In this document: one piece after another, positions 33,973-46,700 of the stretch
Position numbering within the stretch: position 1 is the first letter of the stretch
How the letters are laid out: each line of letters starts with the position of its first letter
Assembly: GCA_004335835.1 (NCBI GenBank)
Contig: RWJK01001113.1
Span: forward strand, 7,713 to 71,712
Direction: 5' to 3'
Length of the DNA: 64,000 nucleotides
Source of the DNA: Scenedesmus sp. ARA3
Lineage: Eukaryota; Chlorophyta; Chlorophyceae; Sphaeropleales; Scenedesmaceae
Notes under the pieces: generated by a model
Seen by the model: only the letters and a program-made list of their open reading frames with translations
Told to the model about the DNA's origin: nothing
Database searches by the model: none
Made by a program: the position numbers and the translations under genes

Positions 33973-34454
33973 GGAGACATCAGAGCAGTTATGGAGGGCA
34001 CAAGATGCCAGTGGTGACTTGCCCAGTCAGCACAGCACACATACAGCGCGTCTCGGCACTACGCAGAAGGCTTTCGTGCTCTGGTCTGCTTTGTTTTGTA
34101 GGCAGGCAACTGCTGATTTGAAGCGGCTCTGTTTGGTTCACACAATTGAAGTGGTAAGGCTGCAACATGCACAGCTAAAGCGCTGTTGCCCGCATGAGAG
34201 GGTAGGGTGCCACTACACCTGCTGCTGATGAGCAATCATGTGCAGCACGCGCAGCTGTGCGTTGTGAATGCTAATATATGTACTTGAAAGACCATCCTGA
34301 TGCAATTGAAAGCAACTGGGTTTGGCAACAGCAGTCTGCTGATGTCAGTGCACGCTGCACACTGCTGCCAAAGTGGCGCTGCACTAATCGACTGCGTCTG
34401 GCCTCAAAAAGGAAAATGAGTACCAACCTTGTCGACCATGTCAAGCAGACCCAT
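33346..34454 (-). CDS. QCR10-like small subunit of cytochrome bc1 complex, 57 aa
   Basis: Three minus-strand exons, 34454-34428, 33935-33840 and 33396-33346, all phase 0, give MGLLDMVDK, then FYPRAQWPTPAALRGKAAWG..., then PFDWAEEVLGMKKQEQ and stop. A single hydrophobic segment (AAWGGVLAAAAIYVIQPFDW) is followed by a charged tail. The pattern GWGxAAAAGAIWVVQPFGW, as I recall it from the plant 6.7-kDa complex III subunit, fits it closely, as do length and single-membrane topology. Role: peripheral small subunit of mitochondrial ubiquinol-cytochrome c reductase. Exon 1 is only 9 codons and rests on its phase, donor AAG|GTTGGT and sense; exons 2 and 3 are firmer. It diverges from the translocator gene at 34826. 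Confidence 0.6.
33497..33530 (-). repeat. Copy of the start of the QCR10-like last exon
   Basis: On the minus strand, gctgcag then ctgtttgactgggctgg mirrors the true acceptor and exon start (cctgcag, ccatttgactgggctgag at 33396). It keeps the AG and FDWA, then loses similarity. Confidence 0.75.
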
Positions 34455-34825
34455 TTCTCTAGGCTGTCACGATCTAGTAAGCGAAGAACTTGATCGAGTG
34501 ACCCCGGTTGGAGGAATTGCAGTCAGCAGCAGGGCAACCACGGCGCTATCGACAAAGAAGTTTGCGTATGAGCATACACGGCTGCGAGATCCTGCAAAAG
34601 GCAGGCAGCTTGCCAGACTAACAGTGCGTATGCTCAACCCTGCGCCCTCTCACTTGAACTCCTAGAAATAAACGAGAAAAGGTGACTGCTGTTTTCCAAA
34701 ATCAAGCCAATTGCGCTCTATGTTTGCTTCTGGCGACAGCACCTCAGGACGCAAGCAGCAGCAGAAGTGTTGACAACAGTGTCGCCCATACGGCCTAGCC
34801 AGGGCACGCTGTGTCTGTCTCAAAC
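34455..34825. promoter_or_regulatory. Shared upstream region of a divergent gene pair
   Basis: 371 bp lie between the start codons of the QCR10-like gene (-) and the translocator gene (+). Both promoters should be here. No clear TATA box or operator-like repeat was seen. Confidence 0.4.
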
Positions 34826-36898
34826 ATGCGGGATCACGAGTCTGACGATGGTTCAGCATCCGAGAAGGACGCTGTGGAAGTGGTGGTGCTGCAAACAGCA
34901 ACCAGCTGGAGAGGGTCCCAGCACCAGCCCCGTGTCAGGCGCTCAGTTGCAGGAGAGCAGCTAGCACATGCTGCAGCAAGTCAACAGCCACAGATGCCAT
35001 GGATACCTGCGGTCAAACTGCCAGCTGCTGCTTTAAGCAAGCAGCGGGGCGAGCTGCAGCAGCTGGTGATGGTGGTCACGGCCTGCATCTCATGGTGCGT
35101 CCACATTGGCACAGCAGCAGCACTTGCAGGAACGGCAGAAATCGCAGCAAACCGCTCCGTGTTCACCTTTTGAAGTCACCCTGCTGTTCAAGCAGTAGTA
35201 GGCATTGTCACATGGTGCATAACGACATGCCAGTACAGCATGTGAGGGCAAATGGCCGCCTCTTGCCAGCTGCTTGCCAGTGGTGCTGCTGACACACAAG
35301 GTCTTACCTGCAGCAGCAGCTGTTGTTGCAACTTTAACTGCAACAGGCAGTGTTCAAGTAATTCCCTTTCCCCTGTAACTGATTTACTGTCAGTCATGCC
35401 ACAGCACCTGCTACAGTTGTGTAGCAGCTGCCTGCGAGCCAGCACCCTGCAGCAGGTTGACCCAGCAACAGCAGCAGCAGCAGCAGCAGCACAGAGCAAA
35501 CAAACGTCACAGATCCTGCTGCTGATGCTGCTGCTATTTCTGCCAACTCCTTGCATTTCCTGCAGGGTGCTGGCATCTTCCGGTGCCATCCTGGTCAACA
35601 AGCACATCATGGTTGACCTTCACTCACCCGCTGCTGCTGCTGCTCCCGCATTTCCTGCAAACTCTTTGCATTTCCTGCAGGGTGCTGGCATCTTCCGGTG
35701 CCATCCTAGTCAACAAGCACATCATGGTGGACCTGCACTTCCCCTATCCTGCAAGCGTGTGTGCACTGGGCCTAGTAGGCACAAGCATTGTGAGCTGGGT
35801 AGCGGTACGGCTGCTGCGGCTGGCTCCTGCAAGCGGTTCAGTGTCGCTGCGGTTCTATGTGACAAGGGTTCTGCCCACGGGGCTTTTTCAGGCGCTGTCG
35901 ATGCAGCTGGGCAACACAGCCTACCTGCACCTGTCAGGTGAGCCACTGCAGGGCTGGTGGCTGAGGTTGAGGTGAAATTGTGTTCTACGGTGCTCACTCT
36001 ACTTTTCTGGTCTAGCGCTTGTGTTCAACCTGTTGTGGCTCATCTAAGATGGTGCCAGGACCAACATTTAACTATCCTCACTCTTAAATTGAACTCTGAG
36101 CAGTTGTGGTCCAGGCGCTGCCGAAGCAGCTGGGCGACACAGCATACTTGCACCTCCCAGGCAAACATCCCCAGGGTTTACGTTGCACTATTTGCGCCTC
36201 TGTGGGTTTATCCCAGCAGCTATACGATGCCGTTTGCTGTCGCCCTCAGGTTGCTGCTGCTGCTCCTGCCTGCCTGCCTGCCTGCAGTGGCGTTTGTGCA
36301 GATGCTCAAAGCTTTCACCCCAGTATCCACGATGCTCTTCGCCTTCGCCTTCAAACTGGAGCGTCCCTCAGCACGCTTGATCGCCTCAGTGGGCCTCATA
36401 ACAGCTGGCGTGCTGGCAGCGACAGCAGCAGAAGGCAACATAAGCTTCATCGGCGTAACAGCCATGGTAGCTTCCATGCTGTGCGAGGGCTTGAGATTAG
36501 TCATGATGCAGAGCCTCGTTTCAAATTCGAAACGCGCCTTTCAGCCGCTTGAAGCACTGATGTATCTGGCGCCGGCTGCAAGCTTTTGGGTGCTGCTGAT
36601 TGCATTGTCAACCGAGGCTCTGCAGATGCACCAGGAGCAGCATTTAGCAGAGCTTGCGGCACACCCGGGGTATGTTTTGGCGTCGGCGGCGGCTGGGTTT
36701 GGCGTGAATGCGGCGGCAATGGCGGTGATAAGTTTGGCTTCTGCGCTGACGCTCAAAGTACTTGGGATCTTCAAGGATATCGGGCTTGTGATGTATGGAG
36801 TGGTGATGCTTGGTGAGCATGTGGGGCAAGCGCAGATGGCCGGCTATGGGGTGAGCTTGCTGGGGCTGGTTTGGTATAATGCGATCAAAGCGTGCGGC

Positions 36899-36939
<41 letters not shown>

Positions 36940-37147
36940 CAGTACGTTGCCAGGGGCACATGCAGCAGCAGCAGCAGCAGCTGTAGCAGGGCCGGGATCT
37001 GTTGCAGGGGTACGGGGCAGCAGTAGTGCTGCAGGGAGGAGGCGGAGTACTGTAGGGGCTGGGGCAGCAGGGGCTGCAGCAGCAGCAGGGGCTGTGGCGG
37101 CTGATGGTGCTGCTGCTGCTGTGAAGGGGGCAGTAGTGCGGCGATAG
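34826..37147 (+). CDS. Triose-phosphate-translocator family (KVAG-type) sugar-phosphate/phosphate transporter, 461 aa
   Basis: Exons 34826-35094, 35681-35937 and 36288-37147 join to 1386 nt. After a hydrophilic N-terminus of about 80 residues come the drug/metabolite-transporter helices. Landmarks are ASSGAILVNKHIMVDLHFPY, GNTAYLHLSVAFVQMLKAFT (family signature), AARLIASVGLITAGV-like segments, LCEGLRLVMMQSLV, and LTLKVLGIFKDIGLVMYGVV near the end. The C-terminus is an Ala-rich tail of about 90 residues ending VRR. The wording is closest to plant 'probable sugar phosphate/phosphate translocator' proteins of the endomembrane or plastid envelope; substrate cannot be read from the sequence. The ATG at 34826 is the first in its frame. 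Intron copies and a tripled tail are noted separately. Confidence 0.9.
35566..35627 (+). repeat. Copy of the start of translocator exon 2
   Basis: Repeats tttcctgcag acceptor and VLASSGAILVNKHIMVDLH of the real exon at 35681, separated by about 115 bp. The copy continues into HSPAAAAAP instead of FPYPAS. Both are preceded by the same tttcctgc tract. Confidence 0.9.
36031..36083 (-). repeat. Dispersed repeat R2, reverse copy
   Basis: Reverse complement of the R2 copies at 42123 and 48730: gaggatagtta, ggtcctggcaccatctt and gatgagccacaac are shared. It lies in intron 2 of the translocator gene. Confidence 0.85.
36112..36165 (+). repeat. Copy of the end of translocator exon 2
   Basis: Repeats the coding of QALSMQLGNTAYLHLS as QALPKQLGDTAYLHLP inside intron 2. 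The donor GTGAGC of the real exon (35938) has become GCAAAC. Confidence 0.85.
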
Positions 37148-39492
37148 CACTTTGGCATAGCACTTGAGGGCTGTGGCAGCAGGGGCTGCAGCAGCAGCAG
37201 CAGCGGCTGTGGCGGCTGATGGTCAGGCTGCTGCTGCTGTCAAGGCAGCGGTAGTGCGGCGATAGCACTTTGCGATTGCACTTGAGGGCTGTGGTAGCAG
37301 GCGGTGCAGCATTGCTGCAGCAGCAGCAGCAGCGGCGGCTGATGGGCAGGCTGCTGCTGCTGATGTGAAGGTGGCGATGTTGTGTCGGTAATGTGATAGT
37401 GTTGTATTGTCTGGCTGTTTGCGGGCTGCTTTGTGCTAGTACAGCTGCGTGATGGTGCTTGGCTGTCTGGCATTGTGCATTGCAGCAGTCCCGCGCACGC
37501 GCAATGGTGTTGCTGCGGCTGGCTATGCAGTAGGTAGCTGCCATTTTAGGTAGTGAATCAAATCAAGCCCGACTGCCTTATGAGTTGCAGTGTGTGTGAA
37601 ACAAACCACCCTTGCATTGAGAAACATAACGTCCGCCCTGACAGGCTGCATCATATCCATGTTGGACGTCTTACAATGGTGGATTGAGAATGAAGGATTC
37701 GATCTGTTTCTGTTCCTGGCATACCTGACATGCTGCACTATCCACAATGCATATCAAATATACTTTACTTGATCTCAACGTCAAATCCACCTGTTCATTG
37801 AAGCTTGCACAGTTTCCTTGGATGCGTGCTTAATGTTACTGGTACGTTGCGCAGCATGCGGGCATGGCTGTGCTGTGCCGCAGCCGCATGGACAACTTGC
37901 TGATTACGACTTTCATGTCATGTGGTTCGGTGGGATCTGTGCAGCTGTGACCACTTTCTGTAGTTTGAAGCTCTGCTCTGTTGCATAGCACAGCTGTGAA
38001 CCCTACCCTGTGTAGCTTATGTGGAGCTTCGTACGAGCTGAGCTGGACGTTTAGGCTGTGCTGACAGAAAGATTGCATTCGGGTGTGTATGATCATGGAA
38101 GGATTGCCCATTAGCAGTCCAGCGGCGCCGTCTGCTATGCTGCACCCAACCCAAATGTATCCATCATGTGTGTTGACCGAGCTGTGTGTGGCTGTGGTGT
38201 CCTGGGAAGCTGTGCTGCACAGCCCTGCAAGCACAGTCGTGAGGCTGTGCCTGGCCCAGTTGCAATTGCTTGTCAAATTTCGTAGTGTGTGGCTGCACTG
38301 CAGCCATACAGCATGCACGTTGGATCACAGTGGCTTTTTGAAATGAGAATTCACGGGAACCAACCAACCATGCGTGGCTTCGTTGCAAGGCGCGTCTAGT
38401 GACACTGTTGTGAAATGACACTTTTAGGCATGTGACAGGTTACGCTCTGTGGTGCCTGCAACTCTGTACAGCTGCCCCGCACGCTGCAAGCCCCTCGGCC
38501 TGCAGGAGGCCCGCAGGCACTGTTTTGAACACTCAAAACTGTAACTTGAACAAATTACATTTAAAAAAATTGAAGAACTGAACTCTCAGTGAGGAGTCAG
38601 TTGCATGTCAGCCCCGCCACCATCTGAAGACGCTGTGAGACACACCTTGACTGAACATTGGTTGAAATTTCAACCATTCGTGTCTGGTGTGTGGACCAAG
38701 GCAGCCCAGCTGCCAGTGGCAGGGGGTCGCTGCTGTACCTGCTGTTCTGCCAGATTGCTGCTGCCAGAATGCTGCTGCTGACTGTTACAGCTGAACCATG
38801 CAGCAGGAGCAGACCGCTATACCTATCCATCAAAGATTTGCTCACCTATCGACGTTGATATGAAGAGACAGATCGGGCTATCACCAACAGCCTGCGATGG
38901 AAAGACCGCACTTGCATGGTATCGTGATTTTACTCCACACCACCGTTTCATACCGCTGATATAGACGATTAAGACATTAAAGATTTTGTATGACTTGAAG
39001 CGTGAAACCAACGGAGTGGTGCACGTGTAGCGGAGGTTCGTCGTAGCGGGTGTGCGAGTCGGTAAGGGATTGACAGCAGCGAATATGCAGCTGTATCAAT
39101 CTTCTGAGGATGTTTATTTCAAAAATATCGACGTGGATCTGCTGGCGGTGTGTGTGCTGACAAATGCTGCACTCAGGCAGCTGCATCACGCCAACGCTCC
39201 TATTTCAGACACCATGACGCACGGCACAGTAATAACCATCTTCCCACCAGTACAAGCATCTGCTGTTGCGGCCTTTGGTTGCTATCCGGCCGGGCTGGCT
39301 GTCTGCGGCCTGCCACAGACATTGCAAGCTGGACAGCAAACTGTCTCTCAGAGTCTGCTTGGGATGCTGCACATCCTACCCACCACACTTCACGTCATTG
39401 CACCAACGAAACGAAACCTCATTGAACACAGTTCTTGGTCGATGTTCATGGTCTTTCTGCATCACAGGCAGCTGCCGAAGCACCAAACAGTG
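37148..39492. other. Intergenic interval without a recognised gene
   Basis: After the copied translocator tail there is a 2.1-kb stretch, less triplet-rich than elsewhere, with no frame that shows a domain or phase-consistent splice sites. An open frame from 39052 runs into the first exon of the next gene and is probably its 5' UTR. Confidence 0.4.
37160..37385 (+). repeat. Two copies of the 3' end of the translocator coding sequence
   Basis: After the TAG at 37145-37147, the Ala-rich tail with GCGGCGATAGCACTTTG recurs ending at about 37271. A third, more diverged copy ends at about 37380. The unit (about 105-120 bp) includes the stop codon and start of the 3' UTR. Confidence 0.85.
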
Positions 39493-42400
39493 ATGCGCGG
39501 CGCCGCCACAGCGCCACAGCCAGCAGCAATGCGGCTGCTCAGCTCAGCAGCGATGCTGCTGCTGCTCATCCTGCTGTCATACTGGCTGCAACCAGCAGCA
39601 AGCCAGGGCCTGGACGTTTCTCAGGAGGCGTTAGGAGCTGGCGCTCAGGCCACTGCCACAGAGTTTGAAAAGTTTGAGGATGCCTTGACGCTGGCAACGC
39701 TTGGGGGCAGGGGCCGAGGCGGCCGGGGGCAATCTGCCAGCCTGGGCAGCTTTGGGAGTGTCAAAGACCTACAGCGGCTGCAGGTACAAAATATAATTTA
39801 TTAATTCATTTATATAATTATTTTATTTATTTATTTGACTTTTGAGCAGCGTGCTGAAGCACCAGCTGGCAGCAGCTCATGGCACAGTGCTGACGAGCAG
39901 CACCCTGCAGATGCTGCATGCCGTGCAATTGAACCTGACTGAACTTCCGACAGCTGTCACTATAGGCGAAACTAGTGCTGATGAGCAGCACCCATGTGCG
40001 CACCCTGCGGATGCTGCATGCTGTGCACTTGTAGGGCCGTTTGGGATGCCCTGCGCCTCTCTGGGCACACTGGGCGGGTGTGTTACACGGACTGAACTTC
40101 CAGCAGCTGTCATTGTAGGTGAAACCAGCGGCATTGGGTGCGTGCCCAAGCACATGCCGCTGCCGCTGCCGCTGCCGCTGCCGCTGCCGCTGCCGCTGCC
40201 GCTGCCGCTGCCGCTGCCGCTGCCGCTGCCGCTGCCGCTGCCGCTGCTGTCACTGCCGCTGCTGCCGCTGCTGCTGCATCCTCTTCCGCGCAGGCTGCAA
40301 TGTACTACTTGGCTGGCTCAGCCAGATCATACGAGAGCGCTGCACACGGCTACCTGCCAGAGCACCCCAGGGATCAAAAAGTCTGTGCCACGTGTGTCGC
40401 ACAAGCTGCCGCAACAGCAGTGGAGATGTCACTTGCCCGCACCATGGGTCTGACGATGCGGCAGCTGCAACAGCGCAACTTGACAGCCAGCCCGACAGCG
40501 CTGTACTTCTGTGCTGCTGGCGGCCGCAGCTGCCAGACTGGCTGGGATATTCCATTGGCGCTGCGGAACCTGGTGCGTGGCAGCTGCTGCTGTGTGTATG
40601 TTGGGAAGTTGAGTTCAACTCGACTCATAACAGCAGGTGGTATGTTGCAGCCAGCAGCAGATAGCAGCACTCCTGTAAAAGCCTGTTGTGCAATCCTACT
40701 ACAACCCTTGAAACAACCAACACATCTGCTGGTAATGAGTAATGTGGATTCCAGTCCAACAACTATAGCTCTGCAGCTGCTGGTGTTGCTTGAGAGTTTG
40801 ACTTGAATAGAACCCCAGACAAACAATGGCAGCAAAATCTATGAGGCGTTAAGCAGGTATTGAACTGAGCTCAGCTGGCATGGTCAGGGCGGCAGCTACT
40901 GCCCTGTTTCTCCGAGAAAATAGCAACACTTGATCAGCAACGCAGGCTCTGCTGACAGGGTGACTGTGCTTGGCACTGCTGCTGCCGCTGCTGCTGCTGT
41001 CGCTGCCGCTCCAGGACGACGGTCCACAGTGGCTGCTGCCAGAGCATTGTGTGGAGCCAGTGCTAGCAGCTTCCCAGAGAGAGGATGCTGACATCAGCGA
41101 CTGGCCAACCATGTGCCGGAAGTTTGAAGGGCAGTCGCGTGATCCGCAGTGCCGCAAAGTGACGCGTGCGCAGCCGCAGTACAGCTGCAGCTACAGGAGC
41201 CTCTCAAGCTTCTATGAGATCCAGCAGCATGTAAGGCAGCACGGCGCAGTCATAACCCGGTGGGTATGCTGCGCATGCAGCGGGCGCGTGTGAGGCGCGT
41301 GGCAGGCATAGCGCGCCTTGTGCACCGCCCCACTTATGCCGTAGGGCGCAAGCGGACAGGTAGAGGGTGTGGAGCCCAGGGGCGACGCCCCTGACCACAC
41401 ACACCCTCTAAGCCTTAACTTACCCAGGAGCTGCAGAGCTGCCTGGGTAGTCACTCACTCACTCTGCTGTGCACGCGACGAGTGCGTGTGAGGCACGTGG
41501 TAGGCATATTGTGCCTTGTGCATATAGCATGCATACAGCAACCACTGCTGATGATGTCACATGCTGGCCCGTGCAGGCTGTTGATAATGCATGTGCACAC
41601 AACATGAAACTGAGCTGAGTGGTATATACCACCATCTAATTCTGCCTGTGCCTTTGCAGGCTGCTGATTATGGATGACTTCGAGGTGCAGCTGCCACCAG
41701 CAGCCAGAAACGTCAGCGGCCTGCAATGGCGCCCGTACAGCTACAACGTGTCTGCAAAGGCAGCGTTTGGCCACGCAGCTCTCATCACAGGCTTTGACAA
41801 TGACAACTACACGTGGTGAGCCTTGGGGTTTGGCGTTTGGGGTTTGGAGTTGGCACCCGGTGGCGTAGGTGTTCTAAGACCCTGTAGGACAGTATGTGGC
41901 AGCATGATCATAAGCTGGTGATGAGCTGCACTTTATGAACTGTTACTAACACTGTTAATAACACCACATAGTATGTGGTGTCACAACACGTGCGACATGC
42001 AGCGCATGGCTGCTGCACCAGTGCTGAGCTGACAAACCTTATGGCTTTATGACATGTAGCTGCTCGTGTTGGTAGCTTATGCTGATCAGCAGTGCATTGT
42101 TGGTAGCTCAGCAGTGCATTGAGAGAGGATAGTTACATGTGGGTCCTGGCACCATCTTGGATGGTATGAGCCACAACAGNNNNNNNNNNNNNNNNNNNNN
42201 NNNNNNNNNNNNNNNNNNNNNNNNNNNNNNNNNNNNNNNNNNNNNNNNNNNNNNNNNNNNNNNNNNNNNNNNNNNNNNNNNNNNNNNNNNNNNNNNNNNN
42301 NNNNNNNNNNNNNNNNNNNNNNNNNNNNNNNNNNNNNNNNNNNNNNNNNNNNNNNNNNNNNNNNNNNNNNNNNNNNNNNNNNNNNNNNNNNNNNNNNNNC

Positions 42401-43633
42401 AAATCTCTCATGTTATATCCAGAGACGTCTTACTGCGGTGCGCAACGGCACCCCACCTCACCAACAGCTTGCTCTAAGTGCAAACCATACCATTGCTTTG
42501 CATCAAACTGTTAGATTTGGGCGGTGTGGTGTTCATGCTGCACCAGCTGCTGTTAAAGCTGTATGATGCACATACCCCTCTCAATGGAACAGGGCAAGCT
42601 TGTTCATTCACACTATGGTGTGAGCATGTGGTGTTGTTAACAATGAGTGAGATTGCTGTTTGCAAGTGGACTGCACACGCTGCGTGCACGCTAGAAGCTG
42701 CCAATGGAAACTGATTTCTGGGTCTGCTGTTGTGCAGGACGATCCTCAACTCGTGGGGCAGCGGCACTGACCCAGATAACATGAGGGCAACAGGAGGCAC
42801 GACTGCTGAAAGCCTGTTCAGGGTAATGCCATTCATCCCCGGCATGTCATACGTGCAGCACTGTTGCATGCACATATGACGCATTACAGCATGGCTATGA
42901 AGCACATGATGCTTTACAGCATGGCTATGAAGCATATGACGCATGGCTAAGAAGCATATGATGCATGGCTATAGAGCATGTGGCGCATTACAGCAGTGAC
43001 AGGTGTGTGTATGCAAAGACATCCCTGGTATCACCTGACTCTGGTATTTACTGTGCCACGCAGCACTACAGCTGGCTAGGAATACCATTTTTTCGAATTC
43101 ACATTTAAATGCAGCCCGCGTTATGCGAATGCAGTTGCAGCTGGCGTCCACATGCTGTGCAGCTGCTGACCCCTTGTGTTGTTGCGCCATGCACTGCCCG
43201 GACCTAATCAAACATGTGTTTGCTGCTTCACCTCACTGCGGGCCAGGTGAAGATGGGATTGCTAGGTGTGGGCACACCTGACAACTCATATGGTGCGCTG
43301 ACTTGTCTAGTGAAAGGCTTCACCTGAAGCAATGCAGCCAGCTTGAAACAAACTGTAGACACATGGCATTGCAGGCCTTGTGTCCTGTCTAAAGCCTCGT
43401 GATCCAAAGCACTGCTGGCAGTTTTTCTACAGAACAATGCTTACAGCAGCGCCTGACGACCTGAGATTGGATGGCTTCAACTGTGATGTGCTTCTGAGGG
43501 CGCAGTTTTGATCCCACCAGCTTACACAATCTGCACTGTTACCAACGGTATGGCTGCTGCGGCGGCAGCTGCATGTGCTTGACTGACATAATCCCAAAGT
43601 GACACGCGCTCAGCGGCTGCTGCTGCTGCCGCC

Positions 43634-43728
<95 letters not shown>

Positions 43729-46700
43729 AGGTGTCACTTGTGAGCCCACAAAGGGAACGCGCGAAAACCTGCACGGTCAGCACCCATGGATAAAGGACGC
43801 GCGCCGCCGTCCGCTGCAGCTCCTTCCAGATCTGGATGCTCAGGGCGACTGCTACAACTACAGAGTGCAGCAAGGAGATGATGTGGCAGCAGTTGTGGAC
43901 GGCTTGGGGTTGGATGTCCGTGGCTTTGTCCAGGGTGCTGCCAACCGCCGTGCATTTCAGCTGGTCAACTTTACATACAAGTGAGTGTGTTATCATAACA
44001 GAATGATTCTGGGCAACAGGTGTGAGGCTAGCTACAGCTACATTGACGTAAATTTTAGATAGCTCCGTAATCAGATGATATGAGAATTGACTACATGCGC
44101 TCGAACAGGAGTGACGTCAGGACTGCTGTAAAACCGTGTTTTTGGCCCATCCTGCTGTGCGCAGTTGTGCCTGCCAGTCACTGCATGTACAGCTGCTACA
44201 CGGCAACAGTCTGCAGCATGTTAACATGGAGTTTGCAGAGTTTTTTAGCATGCAAAGCAAGTAGATCAAGCATGTGTGTTCTGCCTGTGATGTAACGCTG
44301 CTGCACACCCGGCGCCTTGCTGTTAACAGGTTTGCCTGCAAGATGCAGGCAGCAGAAATGGCGCAAGTGCTGCGCACCATCGCTGCTGTTGTGCAGCCAG
44401 TGACAAGTGTGAGGCCATATTTCACATGCGATTACTTCAGTTCAGCTGGACAGCAGAGCAACATCAGATGTGACGGCACAAATACTGAGGACAACGCCGC
44501 ATGTGCAGTGAATGGCACAGCAGCATGCACCTTGAACTACCAGGATCTGAATGTGACAAACCTAGTGCCCGGCCAACTGCTGCGGGTGTGCAACCCTGAC
44601 TGGTCAAACAATCCTGAGCTGTTTTACAAGGTGGCGTACCTAGCAGCACCACCAGTGCCTATTTCTGAGTTGGAGGTGACAGAAAAAGAAGCTGCAGCAC
44701 TGTACACCGTCGCTCGGGCATTCACACACAAGCTGAAGCCGGATTGGACCCCGGCAAAGCTTGCAAGGCTGATGAAGTGCAGCAAGACACCCGGAGGAGC
44801 AGAGAGCAGCGGCGTCATATCTTTCAACAACGGGACAAGCTCGCTGAACTGGGGCATGTACTGCAGCAGCAGTGCCAAAGCTGCCGGCAAGCGCAGTGTC
44901 ACAGGACTCTATCTGCAGGTACTGAACCACGCTGTACCCTAACTGCACCGTGCGGCACCACACTGAACATGCAGCTGCATTGGCTGAACCGCCCTGCGCA
45001 AAAACTGCATGGTGCACATGCATGTGCAGGTAGCTGAGCTGTTCTGTACCATTCTGGTACGATGCAGTACCACACTGTACCTGGAGGGCAGGTTCTGCAC
45101 ATACCATATGTGACTCAGTGAGCCGCATTGCATCGTGCTGCACCGCACTGTACCGCACTGTACCGCATTGTACCGCAATGTATCACACTACACCGCACTG
45201 CACCGCACTGTACCGCACTGTACCTCACTGTACCGCACTGTACCGCACTGTACCGCAGGTGTTGAGCCGTATTGAGCCTGAGCTATCAGGATTCCACCCC
45301 GACCTGGATGATGCCCTGATGTATCATCTGTTGCGGCTCCCCTCGCTTGAAACCCTGGATATGCAGGCAGGTTTTGCATTTTAGACTTATTGTCACCTTT
45401 TTTTAGTCTATAGTCAAAGTGTCAGTACTACGTCGGATCTGTAAGGCAAGCAGAGTGTCAGGTACCTACAGCAGCGCAGGGCAGTCTTGCTCGGACGCGT
45501 CTGGTGCAGCTGTTGCAGGACCTATAAGATGTATACTATTCAGTGCCAGGACCACAATGAGCATGTGACTAACCACCTCGCTTGTTTTTGGCACTGCCTT
45601 GCAGGTGTATGGTGGCCAGCTGCCGTGGCAGCTTGCTGCTTTGAAGCAGCTGCGGGAGGTGTTCATCGTGCACTTCTGCATGTCAGGGACCCTGCCGACC
45701 CACCTGATTGCTGGCCTGCAGAAGCTGCAGCTGCTGTTTGTACGGGTACGTATGTATACTGCCAGCCCTTGTTGCTGAATCCCTGTAGATAGGATGTCAT
45801 CTATATTATCTTGACATGATAATAATATATACAGCTGTAGCACGCTACCCGGCTGCACCTTGAGTTTGAACTTCAGCACTATGAGTGTAAATTGTTGCCC
45901 CCTGCCTGCCACTGGCAATGTGTGACGTGCGACGCACTCAAAATCGTGCCTGACGCTGCGTCACTCCTGCCCCCAGCCTTTTCAGCTAAATCGGAAGTTT
46001 GTGAGCCCCACCGGATCCCCCTGCGGCATTCGAGGGCCGCTGCCTGCAGCGTGGTGGGCTGGTGGCTCAAGCATGCAAACCCTGGACCTGGGGAACAACC
46101 TGCTGACTGGCAAGCTGCCGCCGCAGCTAGGCAGCTGGGGGCAGCTGACGCAGCTGAATGTGTCTGGCAATATGCTTACGGGCGAGGTGAGCTGCTGCAG
46201 CTGCTGCTGGTGCGGCACACGAAGAGCCAGATGTATAGTGGACAGCAGCAGCACGGCTGCCTAGCAGCCGCTGCTGCTGCGGCGGCAGCATGCATCCCTG
46301 GCAGCAGCTCAGGCAAAGTGCGGCACACGGCATGCGAGGGTGCAGTTCCTGAATCACGCTAGTCGGCAGATATCCACATGCTACAGATAATGATCACGCA
46401 TGTGGTTGCCCGCGGGTAAACCAGTAGGTGTACAGCAAGATGTTGCACTGTATGTGTTGCGTTATAATGGGCTCCACTGCCACAGTCCAGCGCCAGATGC
46501 TGCTGCATCTGCTGTCACTGCTAGGCGACTAGGCTAGGACATGCACGCAGCAGCTATAGCCTAGCTAGGCATTCGAACACATAACCCACAGCGCGCGCTG
46601 CTGTCACTGCTACATGCACGCAGCAGCTAGGCATTCGATCACATAACCCACATCGCGCACTGCTGTCACTGCTACGTGCACGCGGCAGCTAGGCATTCGA

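Noticed and set aside
39052..39492. Longer N-terminus for the peptidase-LRR protein from 39052
   Set aside because: It would bury the clear signal peptide about 160 residues inside the protein; more likely 5' UTR.
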